7,290 bases of DNA from Rhodothermia bacterium (GTDB lineage Bacteria > Bacteroidota > Rhodothermia > Rhodothermales > JABDKH01): contig JAHHLP010000490.1 of NCBI GenBank assembly GCA_018679295.1, positions 1 through 7,290 on the forward strand, given 5' to 3'. The translations under genes were made by a program, and so were the position numbers. The notes below the pieces were generated by a model that did not search any database, was not told the DNA's origin, and saw only the letters and a list, made by a program, of their open reading frames with translations. Of this stretch, positions 1-7,164 are shown one piece after another (position 1 is the first letter of the stretch; every line of letters begins with the position of its first letter).

Positions 1-119
1 GCTTCTTTCTCGAGGTGAAAGATGACTCCGATCCTCGACGAGGACGGTAGAAAGGACCACGGGTTGCTCTCCCACTATGAGATGATGGGATTGCTGGTGT
101 GATGAGGAACGGATGTACG
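1..119. other. Window edge, no supported gene
   Basis: This stretch follows the receptor stop codon on the minus strand. Two minus-strand frames stay open to the window edge; one has GTG codons at 73-75 and 58-60 and would read V-L-V-E-D-R-S-H-L, vaguely like the start of a response-regulator receiver domain, but it is too short to call. A plus-strand frame open from the edge ends at a TAG at 48-50. A short dyad TCCTC-GAC-GAGGA lies at 32-44, with no T-tract on either side, so I do not call it a terminator. Confidence 0.3.
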
Positions 120-1343
120 CTATTCCATTCCGCCTTCCATGTCGCCGCCACCGAAGTCGCCACCGTTCTGGTTGCGCTGTCTCTCCCGGTCCGCTTTGCC
201 GAAAGTATACTGTAAGGTAAGTGACACCGTCCGCGCACCCCAGCTTCTCTCGAAGTCCTGATACAGCGTCGGTTGGTCGAGCTCGTACGAAAAGCCGGCG
301 AGGTTGAAAGGATCACGAGCCCGAAGCGTAAGGCTGGCCTGGTCGTTCAGGAATTGCTGGCGCACGGCCATATTTATGAACGTCATCGATCCCCGGCGTC
401 CTTGCTCGGTATCCATAGGAGCCCGGTAGAATATGTTGCCTTGGAAATCGAGACCTCCCCAACCGAACCGATCACCGAACTGATACGTGATGTTGGCACG
501 GCCGCCCCAGCCGAACGCGTTGTTCTCGAAGTCGGCGTCGACATTGGTTCCGTTGGTGTTCACCTGATAGCCTTCGAGGCTGACGTATCCACGAAATCCG
601 TCGAAAGCGCCTTTCCCCTGGAAGGACCCGATCATTTCGAGGCCGAATGAGTCGCTGGTGTCGAAGTTCTCTACGGTCCGCACCGTCACGCCATCCTCCC
701 GAATCTCCTGGTAGCGCCGGATGACGTCCGTGGTCCTACGGTAGTACGGGGTAAGCGTCAGCGATCCCCACGACATGAATCGGACGTATCCGGCCTCGAG
801 GGCATCGACGTACTCGGGCTGCAAGTAGGGATTTCCGATTCGGATGTTCAACGGATCGTCGAAGCTGGGAAACGGGTTAAGGAACCATGTTCGCGGACGG
901 TTGATGCGCCTGCTGTAACTCGCCTTCAACGTGTTGGCTTCGTTCAGTTTGAACGTGAAGAACGCGCTTGGGAAAAGGCTGACGTAGTTGTTATCGAACG
1001 ACTCATTCGTGTTGAGTAGCGTGAAGGTCGTACTTGCGCGTTCCAGCCTGGCACCCAGCTGGACGCCGAGCGGACCCCATTCGCGCGCCAACTGACCGTA
1101 AACTGCGTGGACGTACTCGTCGTAATCGAACGTGTTATTGAGGTTGATGTCAGGTTCAAACTCGCCTGAAGGAATGTCGAGGGTCTGTGAAAACAAATCA
1201 CTGTTCAGACCCTCGTAGTCACCGTCATAGCCGGCCTCGAGTCGAAATTGACCGATGGGCCGCACGTAGTCCACCTGGACGGAGCCGTCCTGCCGGTCAC
1301 GCTGCGTCGTGGCCAACTGCTTCTCACGCAGGGTCGCGTCCAT
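120..1343 (-). CDS. TonB-dependent outer-membrane receptor, C-terminal barrel half
   Basis: This is the remainder of the same receptor gene, 407 residues from the first ATG after the stop. Real receptor homology begins earlier, at about position 1418, reading SHTLSIEGRFSTSNNDGDE in the same frame with no standard start codon before the ATG at 1341-1343. It therefore probably has no start of its own and is the distal part of a broken or read-through gene. Visible barrel features are YSRRINRPRTWFLNPFPSF followed by IGNPYLQPEYVDALEAGY, a conserved pattern in the outer membrane beta-barrel family, then alternating beta-strands, and a last strand VSLTLQYTFGK with the aromatic ending expected for barrel insertion. 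After it comes a polar, Gly/Asp/Asn/Met-rich tail (NQNGGDFGGGDMEGGME), also common in this family. There is no signal peptide, so expressed alone it would not reach the outer membrane. Joined to the N-terminal half without the insert it gives 824 residues, a normal length for the family. Confidence 0.85.
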   Translation of the reverse strand: MDATLREKQLATTQRDRQDGSVQVDYVRPIGQFRLEAGYDGDYEGLNSDLFSQTLDIPSGEFEPDINLNNTFDYDEYVHAVYGQLAREWGPLGVQLGARLERASTTFTLLNTNESFDNNYVSLFPSAFFTFKLNEANTLKASYSRRINRPRTWFLNPFPSFDDPLNIRIGNPYLQPEYVDALEAGYVRFMSWGSLTLTPYYRRTTDVIRRYQEIREDGVTVRTVENFDTSDSFGLEMIGSFQGKGAFDGFRGYVSLEGYQVNTNGTNVDADFENNAFGWGGRANITYQFGDRFGWGGLDFQGNIFYRAPMDTEQGRRGSMTFINMAVRQQFLNDQASLTLRARDPFNLAGFSYELDQPTLYQDFERSWGARTVSLTLQYTFGKADRERQRNQNGGDFGGGDMEGGME

Positions 1344-1418
1344 CAGCTGCTCGGTGTAGGTCTCATCGCCATCGTTGTTCGAGGTGCTGAATCTCCCTTC
1401 GATCGACAGCGTGTGTGA

Positions 1419-1511
1419 CCCAAGCCCAGCCCTGGCTGAAGAACCTCCACCCGCCCGGTTGCCCCACCGACCTCATCGGCTGCCAGGTGCACAGGCGGCG
1501 CCGCCCGCCGA
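1419..1511 (-). other. GC-rich in-frame insertion carrying TGA, origin unknown
   Basis: In coding sense the receptor reads ...LQLDFGTP, then 31 extra codons, then SHTLSIEGRF... Joining GTP directly to SHT gives the short turn between barrel strands expected in the family. The extra stretch is about 74% G+C by hand count, clearly above the flanking gene. It starts with a perfect 12-nt palindrome GGCGGCGCCGCC (1494-1505), contains a CCGA/TCGG stem (1467-1479) with the TGA in its loop, and ends near a CAGCC/GGCTG dyad (1427-1438). I see no target-site duplication and no second copy in this window. The exact ends are uncertain by a few bases. Candidates are a small palindromic or interspersed element, a decayed mobile-element remnant, or an assembly artefact. 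Confidence 0.5.
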
Positions 1512-2687
1512 GGGGGTTCCGAAATCAAGCTGAAGACCTACCCCAAAGTCGGCGTCCCACCTACTGTCGTCTTCCCGCGTGAGTCGCTCATAATTGAGCG
1601 TAGGCAACTGACTTGCGTCGAGCTGCAGAAACGTGTTGAGCTCGTTTTCCACCTCATCCTGAATTCCGAATTGTACCGAGGATGTGAGCGTGGTCTTACG
1701 CGCTACCGCGTAGTCAGCCGAGAGATTAATCAAATGGGAAGACCCGGTTTCGTCCTCGTCCTCGTTCTGATCGAGATACGTGAGCGGATCCGCATAACGG
1801 TTGATTCGGAAGCTTTCACCTGAGGCGATGTCATCCTCGTGTCGATAGCCGTAAGACGCGGCGAGAGTTAACGGGCCGTTTCCGTAGCTCAACATGCCGG
1901 TGCCGCTGTAGCCTCCCCGCTGATCCCCACTCAAAGAGAGCGTTCCGCCGAGGCCAGTGTCGGTGTCTTCTTTCAGAACAATATTGATAATGCCTCCCAT
2001 GCCTTCCGGATCGAACTTGGCTGAGGGATTCGGCATAACTTCGACGCGATCGATCGAACTCGCCGGCAACTGCCGCAGATAGGCAGCGAGGAATTCAGGA
2101 CCAACCGGGGCGGACCGCCCATTTACGAGTATGGCAACGTTGCCACTGCCTCGAAGGCTTACGTTTCCGTCGATGTCTACGTTGACGGATGGGATGGTCT
2201 CCAGCACGTTCGTAGCAGTACCCCCAGCCGCCATCGGATCGTCGGCAGTGTTGTAAACGGTTCGATCGATCTGAATCTGAACCGGCTCACGCTCCGCTGC
2301 AATCTGTATCTCGTCCAGAACCTGCGTGTCTGAAACCAGAGTGATCGATCCGAGATCGACCTCTCGGGCTCTGGGGGTGATTTGGACATCGTCTACGACC
2401 TTGTTCGCGTAGCCAACAAAGCTGAACACGAGATAGTAGTTACCGGGCCGTATCCCTTGGACGGCAAACGCACCGCGGTCGTCGGTAACCGCGCCGGTAG
2501 CTAACGTCGAATCAGCGGTTCGCCAAACGGCGACGGTAGCTGTAGGTATTGTGGCGCCGGATTCAGCGTCGACGACCGTGCCTGCGATCGTTCCGCCAGG
2601 ACGATTCGGACGCTGTGCCAGAGCGGGCTGTACCAGTGAGAGCCCTGCCGGTAAGGCGATAAGTAGCAGTGGGAGAAGGTATTTCAT
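1473..2687 (-). CDS. TonB-dependent outer-membrane receptor, N-terminal half (cut by in-frame TGA)
   Basis: This 404-residue product is the front half of an outer-membrane TonB-dependent-receptor-like protein, a family that takes up bound substrates across the outer membrane using TonB energy. Residues 1-25 are a Sec signal peptide with a likely cleavage site after ALA at residue 24. Residues about 31-115 form a carboxypeptidase-regulatory-like beta-sandwich (GTVVDAESG, TDDRGAFAVQGI, FVGY). Residues about 125-240 form the plug, with IPSVNVD, SLRGSGNVAILVNGR, RVEVMPNPSAKFDPEGMGG and INIVLK. The barrel begins near residue 245, and true receptor sequence ends at about residue 392 (LQLDFGTP). The last 12 residues (SAGGAACAPGSR) come from the GC-rich insert and resemble nothing in a barrel. 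Frame arithmetic shows the downstream ORF is in the same frame, so only the TGA at 1473-1475 separates the halves. The ATG at 2685-2687 is supported by the signal peptide; upstream is A/T-rich with no Shine-Dalgarno. The substrate cannot be inferred. The family resembles the outer membrane beta-barrel family (PF14905-like). Confidence 0.85.
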   Translation of the reverse strand: MKYLLPLLLIALPAGLSLVQPALAQRPNRPGGTIAGTVVDAESGATIPTATVAVWRTADSTLATGAVTDDRGAFAVQGIRPGNYYLVFSFVGYANKVVDDVQITPRAREVDLGSITLVSDTQVLDEIQIAAEREPVQIQIDRTVYNTADDPMAAGGTATNVLETIPSVNVDIDGNVSLRGSGNVAILVNGRSAPVGPEFLAAYLRQLPASSIDRVEVMPNPSAKFDPEGMGGIINIVLKEDTDTGLGGTLSLSGDQRGGYSGTGMLSYGNGPLTLAASYGYRHEDDIASGESFRINRYADPLTYLDQNEDEDETGSSHLINLSADYAVARKTTLTSSVQFGIQDEVENELNTFLQLDASQLPTLNYERLTREDDSRWDADFGVGLQLDFGTPSAGGAACAPGSR

Positions 2688-2696
2688 TATTTATGT

Positions 2697-2724
2697 GTTA
2701 TAACAACTAAATAGGTTCATGCAA
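2697..2724 (-). promoter_or_regulatory. Candidate promoter of the receptor gene
   Basis: In coding sense there is TTGCAT (2719-2724), a 16-nt spacer, and TATAAC (2697-2702), a five-of-six match to a sigma-70 -10 box with a weak -35. The -10 box ends only 9 nt before the ATG, so a transcript starting at the usual distance would have almost no leader. The match is to the general bacterial consensus; I did not find the TAnnTTTG form of Bacteroidota promoters. It is a candidate only. Confidence 0.3.
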
Positions 2725-2816
2725 CGCGGCATCATCGCGATGGTTCAAGAAATTTCGGCTATGTCTGAGTTTGACTCCGCGCGACAGCATTTCATTCCAT
2801 CGCCGGATAGGTTTTT

Positions 2817-5483
2817 TCAGTCGAACCGGACGGGGCTCAGTCCATGCTCGTGAATTATCTGGGATTCCCGGTTGTCGGTCGGATTCGCCTGCTTGTACGG
2901 AGTGGTCACCGCCATGGCGTTCTCATCCTCCTTGTGATAGAGGTACGTCTGCCTGGCTTCGGCGAATTCAGCATCTCTACCGGCGGCTCCGAGGGCCAGC
3001 ATCCGGTTGTATAGACCATCGACGTCTTCCGGATCAATCTGCAGGACACGATCGAACCAGTCGACGGCTTGGTCATATCTGCCGGCGAGATAGTGGACGC
3101 GGCCGATACCGCGAAGCAATACCCGGTCCGCTGGATATGCTGCGTAGACGCGCATCCAGTCGGCGAGTGTCGCTTCGTAGTCAGCAACGGCCTGGTGGTA
3201 GACGCCTCGGAAGTATGCAGTCTTCAAGAATCCAGGCCGACGACGTTCAGCCTCCTGCAGAAACTTCAAAGCGCGATCCAACTGGCCTTCCGAGAGGAGC
3301 ACTCGCGCCATGTTGATCGGGCCTTCGGGGCTATCCGGAGCTAGTTCGGCGACTCGTTCGAACGACCGCAGCGCGGCCCGGGTGTCTCCTTCCACCAGAT
3401 ACCCGATGCCCAGGTCATTCCAGCGCTCCCACAGAGGACGGTTCGACTTGACCTGCTCGCCCGCGGCTCGCGTCGCCGTTGCCAAACCTATTACCGGAAT
3501 TGACGGTGCCTCGCGGTCGTCAAGGAGCCACTCACGTTGGTCGACGGCAGCTGAAACCAGTGAGTCGGGCTGGTCGCCGGCTGGATACCCCCGGAAGACC
3601 CAATTGTGATAGTACCACTTGAACTTCCGGTGCTGAAGCGTTGCCGTCAGCTGTTGTACCGGGGCTCCGGCCGGTACTGTAAATCGATAATGCACAAGGT
3701 GGGCTGTCCCGGGAGCGATCGTGTGAGCATACACGGTTGCGACCCAGTCCTGCGCGTTCCTTTTGTCGATCAGCTGGCTGGCGCGGTCAACGAGAACGGC
3801 TCCCCAGAAGTGGGCGGTCGAGTCCACCCTACCATGCGCATCGAGGAGTCCGGAACCCAAAACTGGCTTGCCATTGTCAGACTCCGCACGCAACTCCAGC
3901 CACAGCTCGTTGCTATCATTCGTTCCGCCGGGAAGCATGTGACCGACTTTCCTGTTGCGCACGACCACGTCAACCTCGACCCTTGCGCCCGGTCTGAGCG
4001 CCGGCATCGGCTGATCGGGACCGTACGAGCGACCGCCAACGCGAACCTGGAATATGTCGACGGTCGCAATCGAGTCCTGAAGCGCGTCCTCCACTTCCTG
4101 AAGTTGCTCAGCGTGACCACTCAGATGCGGAAGCGCCGAGTTCGCGGACGCAAACCGGTGGCTTCGGATGAGTCCGTCTTCATTGCCGCGATCATCGGAA
4201 GGGACAAGCGGCATATGGCAACTGACACATGTCTGCGTCTTGTCGGGTAGATAAAACGAGCGTACGGTGTTTCCCGATGTGCCGCTGGCATGCCACGCGT
4301 CCCACTCATTCTGTCCACGCTTCCATCTGTAGTTATTGACCTCCGGAGGGAGCCCGACCTTGTGACATGTCCCGCAGAATGCACCGTCACGATGGACGGG
4401 TCTCAGCATGGCATCCCGGTGCGGTTCGGGTTTGATCTGAATCAGCTTGTCGTGTACATACTCGGGCGCGGCGCCACTCGCACGGGCAAACGGGTATTCG
4501 TCTGGCCTGGCGATAACGTATCGGCCGTTGCCTCGCAGATCGCGAAGGCCCCGAACAGCGTGACATGAAAGACAGGTGATACCCTCATGAGCGGTCCAAT
4601 GGGTCGTATCGACCGGCTGCTCATTTCCAAATCCACCGGAAAAGAGAACGACCGGATCATGGCAGGATGCGCACCAGCGCGTGGGCTGCGATCCGCTCCG
4701 TTCAAGCATCAGATCGACCGTCTTCGCATAGTATGGGTTGTTGAAGGACGAGAATCGATGCACCGATTCGGACCATTGCGCAAACACGTCGGGGTGACAA
4801 CCTTCCTGACCGCAAGTCTCAGACCGCGCAAGGTCATCCTGTTCCAGGAAGCCGTCGTGCGCCAGCACCGCCTGCGCCTCCGCCATGCCATGTGCTTCAC
4901 CGCCCCCCTCCACGTAGACTGGTTCCGACCTCGTCAGCGGCAGTAGCAGTAGTAACATCGAAATGCCCAATCCTGCGGCCAGCGTCATCCCAAAGGGGTG
5001 CCGTGCAGCTTTGGAAAACCCCGCCCTCCACGCGTCTCCCCACTCGAGAAAATGATACCGCGCACCCTCCTTCAGGGACACGTGTCCAACGAAAGCAAGA
5101 ACCGTGACGACTGCAGTGACGATATGTGTGTCGAGGAGCCATCCGCCGCCAAAGGAGGCACCCAGAATGACAATACCGAAACCGGTCGCGAGAAGGACGC
5201 CGAGCGAGAGAGCAGTGAAGGCACCAGCCAACGTTGCCGTCCGATTCAAATGGAACGGCATCTTGCTCAGATGCAGCGCGAGAAAAGCCAGAACGGGAAC
5301 CACCAGAACTACACCCAACCCGACGTGCAGAAGCACGTTTGTCATGTAGGCAAAGGCGGTTGAACGCTCGAAGATCAGCAGGATAATGCTGTTGACGATG
5401 AGCAAGACGTAACCGGCAAGCACGATGCTGACCAGTCGTCGTTGGTTGGCGGGGAGACGGACGTACTTTCGGCGGCGCGACAT
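2817..5483 (-). CDS. Membrane-anchored multiheme cytochrome c with TPR domain
   Basis: This 888-residue protein is probably an inner-membrane electron-transfer protein with a large periplasmic part. The N-terminus is basic (MSRRRKYVRL, cytoplasmic), followed by predicted transmembrane helices at about 18-38, 46-70, 83-108, 116-136 and 165-183. His53 and His120 would lie near the outer face and His71 and His134 near the inner face of helices 2 and 4, an arrangement able to hold two b haems (inference). After helix 5 come five c-haem motifs: CX4CH at 224-230 (CGQEGCH), then CASCH 271, CLSCH 304, CGTCH 370 and CVSCH 419, with many spare His (242, 295, 299, 344, 355, 364, 398) as possible distal ligands. 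The spacing resembles cytochrome c554-like domains. Residues about 475-625 look like a beta-sandwich with the motif NRKVGHMLPGGTND, and 685-850 carry about four TPR-like helical pairs (LGIGYLVEGDTRAALRSFER, YDQAVDWFDRVLQIDPED). The start gives a sensible topology. Redox partner and substrate are unknown. Confidence 0.85.
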   Translation of the reverse strand: MSRRRKYVRLPANQRRLVSIVLAGYVLLIVNSIILLIFERSTAFAYMTNVLLHVGLGVVLVVPVLAFLALHLSKMPFHLNRTATLAGAFTALSLGVLLATGFGIVILGASFGGGWLLDTHIVTAVVTVLAFVGHVSLKEGARYHFLEWGDAWRAGFSKAARHPFGMTLAAGLGISMLLLLLPLTRSEPVYVEGGGEAHGMAEAQAVLAHDGFLEQDDLARSETCGQEGCHPDVFAQWSESVHRFSSFNNPYYAKTVDLMLERSGSQPTRWCASCHDPVVLFSGGFGNEQPVDTTHWTAHEGITCLSCHAVRGLRDLRGNGRYVIARPDEYPFARASGAAPEYVHDKLIQIKPEPHRDAMLRPVHRDGAFCGTCHKVGLPPEVNNYRWKRGQNEWDAWHASGTSGNTVRSFYLPDKTQTCVSCHMPLVPSDDRGNEDGLIRSHRFASANSALPHLSGHAEQLQEVEDALQDSIATVDIFQVRVGGRSYGPDQPMPALRPGARVEVDVVVRNRKVGHMLPGGTNDSNELWLELRAESDNGKPVLGSGLLDAHGRVDSTAHFWGAVLVDRASQLIDKRNAQDWVATVYAHTIAPGTAHLVHYRFTVPAGAPVQQLTATLQHRKFKWYYHNWVFRGYPAGDQPDSLVSAAVDQREWLLDDREAPSIPVIGLATATRAAGEQVKSNRPLWERWNDLGIGYLVEGDTRAALRSFERVAELAPDSPEGPINMARVLLSEGQLDRALKFLQEAERRRPGFLKTAYFRGVYHQAVADYEATLADWMRVYAAYPADRVLLRGIGRVHYLAGRYDQAVDWFDRVLQIDPEDVDGLYNRMLALGAAGRDAEFAEARQTYLYHKEDENAMAVTTPYKQANPTDNRESQIIHEHGLSPVRFD

Positions 5484-5531
5484 GCTGAACGTGGTCGTTC
5501 GGGCTTAGTTGATTTCTTATCCGCCGCGATC

Positions 5532-5548
5532 GTCACCTCACGGTCACC
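5532..5548 (-). promoter_or_regulatory. Direct repeat GGTGAC-N5-GGTGAC upstream of the cytochrome
   Basis: In cytochrome sense two identical hexamers GGTGAC are 11 nt apart, about one helical turn, with the nearer copy 48 nt before the cytochrome start codon. Tandem sites with this phase are typical of OmpR/PhoB-type response regulators, but a pair of hexamers can also arise by chance in 250 nt. It is a weak candidate. Confidence 0.2.
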
Positions 5549-5557
5549 CCGATCTTT

Positions 5558-5572
5558 GCTATGGGCCATAGC
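5558..5572. promoter_or_regulatory. 15-bp operator-like dyad
   Basis: GCTATGG-G-CCATAGC is a perfect 7-bp inverted repeat around a single central base, lying between the divergent genes 75 nt upstream of the cytochrome start. The shape fits binding by a dimeric repressor or activator. It has no T-tract, so it is not a terminator. The regulator is unknown. Confidence 0.3.
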
Positions 5573-5734
5573 GGTGGATCTCCGGCGGGCGCGAGTGTCC
5601 AACGCGCGTGCTCGCTCGAGGTGCCGTTAGTTCGGTGATCGACCCATAGTGCCCAGCCGACGCGTCAACTTTTTGCGGCGGCTGTGCAGAGTCTATCGTA
5701 CTATCTTCCCAACAACAGTAACCGCCTGATTTTT

Positions 5735-7138
5735 ATGACACGCCAGAAACGCAGCCGTCGCGACTTCATTCGGATGGCTTCCACGACGACCGTGGCGGCG
5801 AGCGTCGCCCCGAGCCTGCTCGCCGCCGGCAGGCAATCCGTGATCGCGCCAAGATCGCGAGTGTCGACACGGGCCCCATCCGACAACATTAACATCGCGA
5901 CCGTCGGTATGGGCATCATCGGTTTCGTAGACACCGAGGCGGCACTCGAGGTGCCCGGCACACGATTCGTCGCCGCCGCCGACTGCTACGATGGCCGTCT
6001 GGAGAGGACCAACGAGGTGTTCGGGTCCGACGTGTTCACGACCCGGGACTACCGAGAAATCCTGAGCCGTTCGGATGTAGACGCAGTGCTCGTCTGCACG
6101 CCCGACCACTGGCACAAACAGATTTCGATCGATGCGATGGAGGCCGGTAAGGCTGTCTATTGCGAGAAGCCGATGGTTTGGCATCTGGAAGAGGGCCCAG
6201 CCGTCATCGAGGCGCAGCAACGAACCGGCCAGGTGTTCCAGGTGGGCAGTCAGTACGCAGCCAATCGGGTATATCACAAGGCGAAAGAGCTCTACGAATC
6301 AGGATCGATTGGACAGTTGATGGTCGTGGAGGGAGTGTACAACCGCAACTCGGCGCTGGGTGCCTGGCAATACTCACTACCACCGGACGCCGCACCGGAA
6401 CGAATCGACTGGGATCGGTTTCTTGGCAGCGCCCCAACGCGACCCTTCGATCCGGTTCGTTTCTTCCGCTGGCGAAACTACAGGGACTACGGGACCGGCG
6501 TAGCCGGTGACCTGTTCGTCCATCTTTTCACGGCGATCCATCTCGTCGTTGGCTCGAATGGGCCATCCAACGTGGCAGCGATGGGCGGCCTCCGCTTCTG
6601 GCACGATGGGCGAGATGTACCGGATGTGATACTCGGTCTTTTCGACTATCCCGAGGCGGCCAGTCATCCCGCATTTACGCTTTCGCTGCAGTGCAACTTT
6701 GCCGATGGTGGCGGCAGTGGTTCACACTTTCGCTTTGTCGGCAGCGACGGAGCCATGACGATTGACCGAGGCGGCATAACGTTGACTCGGCAACCTCGAC
6801 GTTCCGAAGACGAAGATCGGCTGGTCAAGGGGTACAACTCGGTGCGCACGTTTTCAACACCGGTTCAAGAGGAGTTCGCCCGCCGGTGGAGAGAAGAAAA
6901 TCCAGTAGGTGAATCACCGGAGATGAATGAGGAGCATCGTTTCGTACTTCCCGAAGGCTACGATGCACGACTGGATCACTTCATGGACTTCTTCGAGTCG
7001 ATGCGTTCAGGGCACACAGCCTTCGAGGACGCGGCGTATGGCTATCGCGCCGCGGCACCGTCGCTGATCGCTAACCAAAGCCTCGACACGAAGCGAACGA
7101 TTGAGTGGGATCCTGAGGCAATGAAGGTGAGGATCTAG
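5735..7138 (+). CDS. Tat-exported Gfo/Idh/MocA family oxidoreductase
   Basis: This 467-residue enzyme belongs to the Gfo/Idh/MocA family of NAD(P)-dependent oxidoreductases, which mostly act on sugars, inositols or related polyols. It begins with a twin-arginine signal: SRRDFIRM at residues 7-14, then a hydrophobic stretch ending near LLAAG (28-32), so it should be exported folded with its cofactor. The Rossmann fold starts at NINIATVGMGIIG (51-63, GxGxxG). CTPDHWH is at 121-127, and the family EKP motif is at 144-146 (VYCEKPMVW), with the lysine as the usual catalytic or substrate-contact residue. GVAGDLFVHLFTAIH (255-269) carries the aspartate and histidines of the C-terminal substrate domain. 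The length is usual for the exported subgroup. An upstream in-frame GTG at 5684 would add 17 residues before the Tat motif, so the ATG at 5735 is preferred. The substrate cannot be read from the sequence. Confidence 0.9.
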   Translation: MTRQKRSRRDFIRMASTTTVAASVAPSLLAAGRQSVIAPRSRVSTRAPSDNINIATVGMGIIGFVDTEAALEVPGTRFVAAADCYDGRLERTNEVFGSDVFTTRDYREILSRSDVDAVLVCTPDHWHKQISIDAMEAGKAVYCEKPMVWHLEEGPAVIEAQQRTGQVFQVGSQYAANRVYHKAKELYESGSIGQLMVVEGVYNRNSALGAWQYSLPPDAAPERIDWDRFLGSAPTRPFDPVRFFRWRNYRDYGTGVAGDLFVHLFTAIHLVVGSNGPSNVAAMGGLRFWHDGRDVPDVILGLFDYPEAASHPAFTLSLQCNFADGGGSGSHFRFVGSDGAMTIDRGGITLTRQPRRSEDEDRLVKGYNSVRTFSTPVQEEFARRWREENPVGESPEMNEEHRFVLPEGYDARLDHFMDFFESMRSGHTAFEDAAYGYRAAAPSLIANQSLDTKRTIEWDPEAMKVRI

Positions 7139-7164
7139 AGCGATTTGGCGACGCCTCGACGGAC

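Larger units (their letters stand above)
120..2687 (-). pseudogene. Whole receptor gene interrupted by a stop-bearing 93-nt insert
   Basis: This is the span of the intact ancestral gene: 392 codons, a 31-codon extra stretch with one TGA, then 432 codons and TAG. Outside the extra stretch the frame is clean over about 2.4 kb and the conserved plug and barrel motifs are preserved, so inactivation would be recent, or the insert is tolerated in some way (read-through, bypass, RNA-level removal), or the insert is an assembly error. The sequence alone does not decide between these. Pseudogene is the conservative label. Confidence 0.6.
5484..5734. promoter_or_regulatory. Divergent intergenic region between cytochrome and oxidoreductase
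   Basis: These 251 nt separate the starts of two divergently read genes and must contain both promoters. I could not find a convincing -35/-10 pair for either gene. No Shine-Dalgarno precedes either ATG; the oxidoreductase start follows an A/T-rich run (CCTGATTTTT), as is common in Bacteroidota-like genomes. The region contains a 15-bp dyad and a direct-repeat pair, listed separately. No RNA gene or riboswitch was recognised. Confidence 0.5.

Noticed and set aside
1343..1511. Simple frameshift between the two receptor halves
   Set aside because: The start coordinates of the two halves differ by a multiple of three, so they are in one frame and the lesion is an in-frame stop within extra sequence.
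1343..1528. 61-codon minus-strand frame over the receptor insert as a separate small gene
   Set aside because: It only spans the insert and runs on into out-of-frame receptor sequence (RCRSKGDSAPRTT); no start signal. It is used only as evidence for the alternative frame through the insert.
2797..2817. Hairpin CCATC-GCCG-GAT(A)GG followed by six T on the plus strand, terminator-like
   Set aside because: No plus-strand gene ends here; the T-run overlaps the cytochrome stop on the other strand, and on the minus strand no T-tract follows the stem. The stem is only 5 bp with a bulge.
2771..3316. Plus-strand open frame of 181 codons overlapping the cytochrome 3' end
   Set aside because: The Arg/Ser/Pro-rich composition is typical of an antisense shadow, and the frame covers the TPR region of the real gene.
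3606..4250. Plus-strand open frame of 214 codons inside the cytochrome gene
   Set aside because: It is antisense to a well-supported cytochrome reading frame with haem motifs; the product has no recognisable domain and no start signal.
5693..6277. Minus-strand open frame of 194 codons antisense to the oxidoreductase
   Set aside because: It runs against the Tat signal and Rossmann domain of the oxidoreductase and shows no domain of its own.
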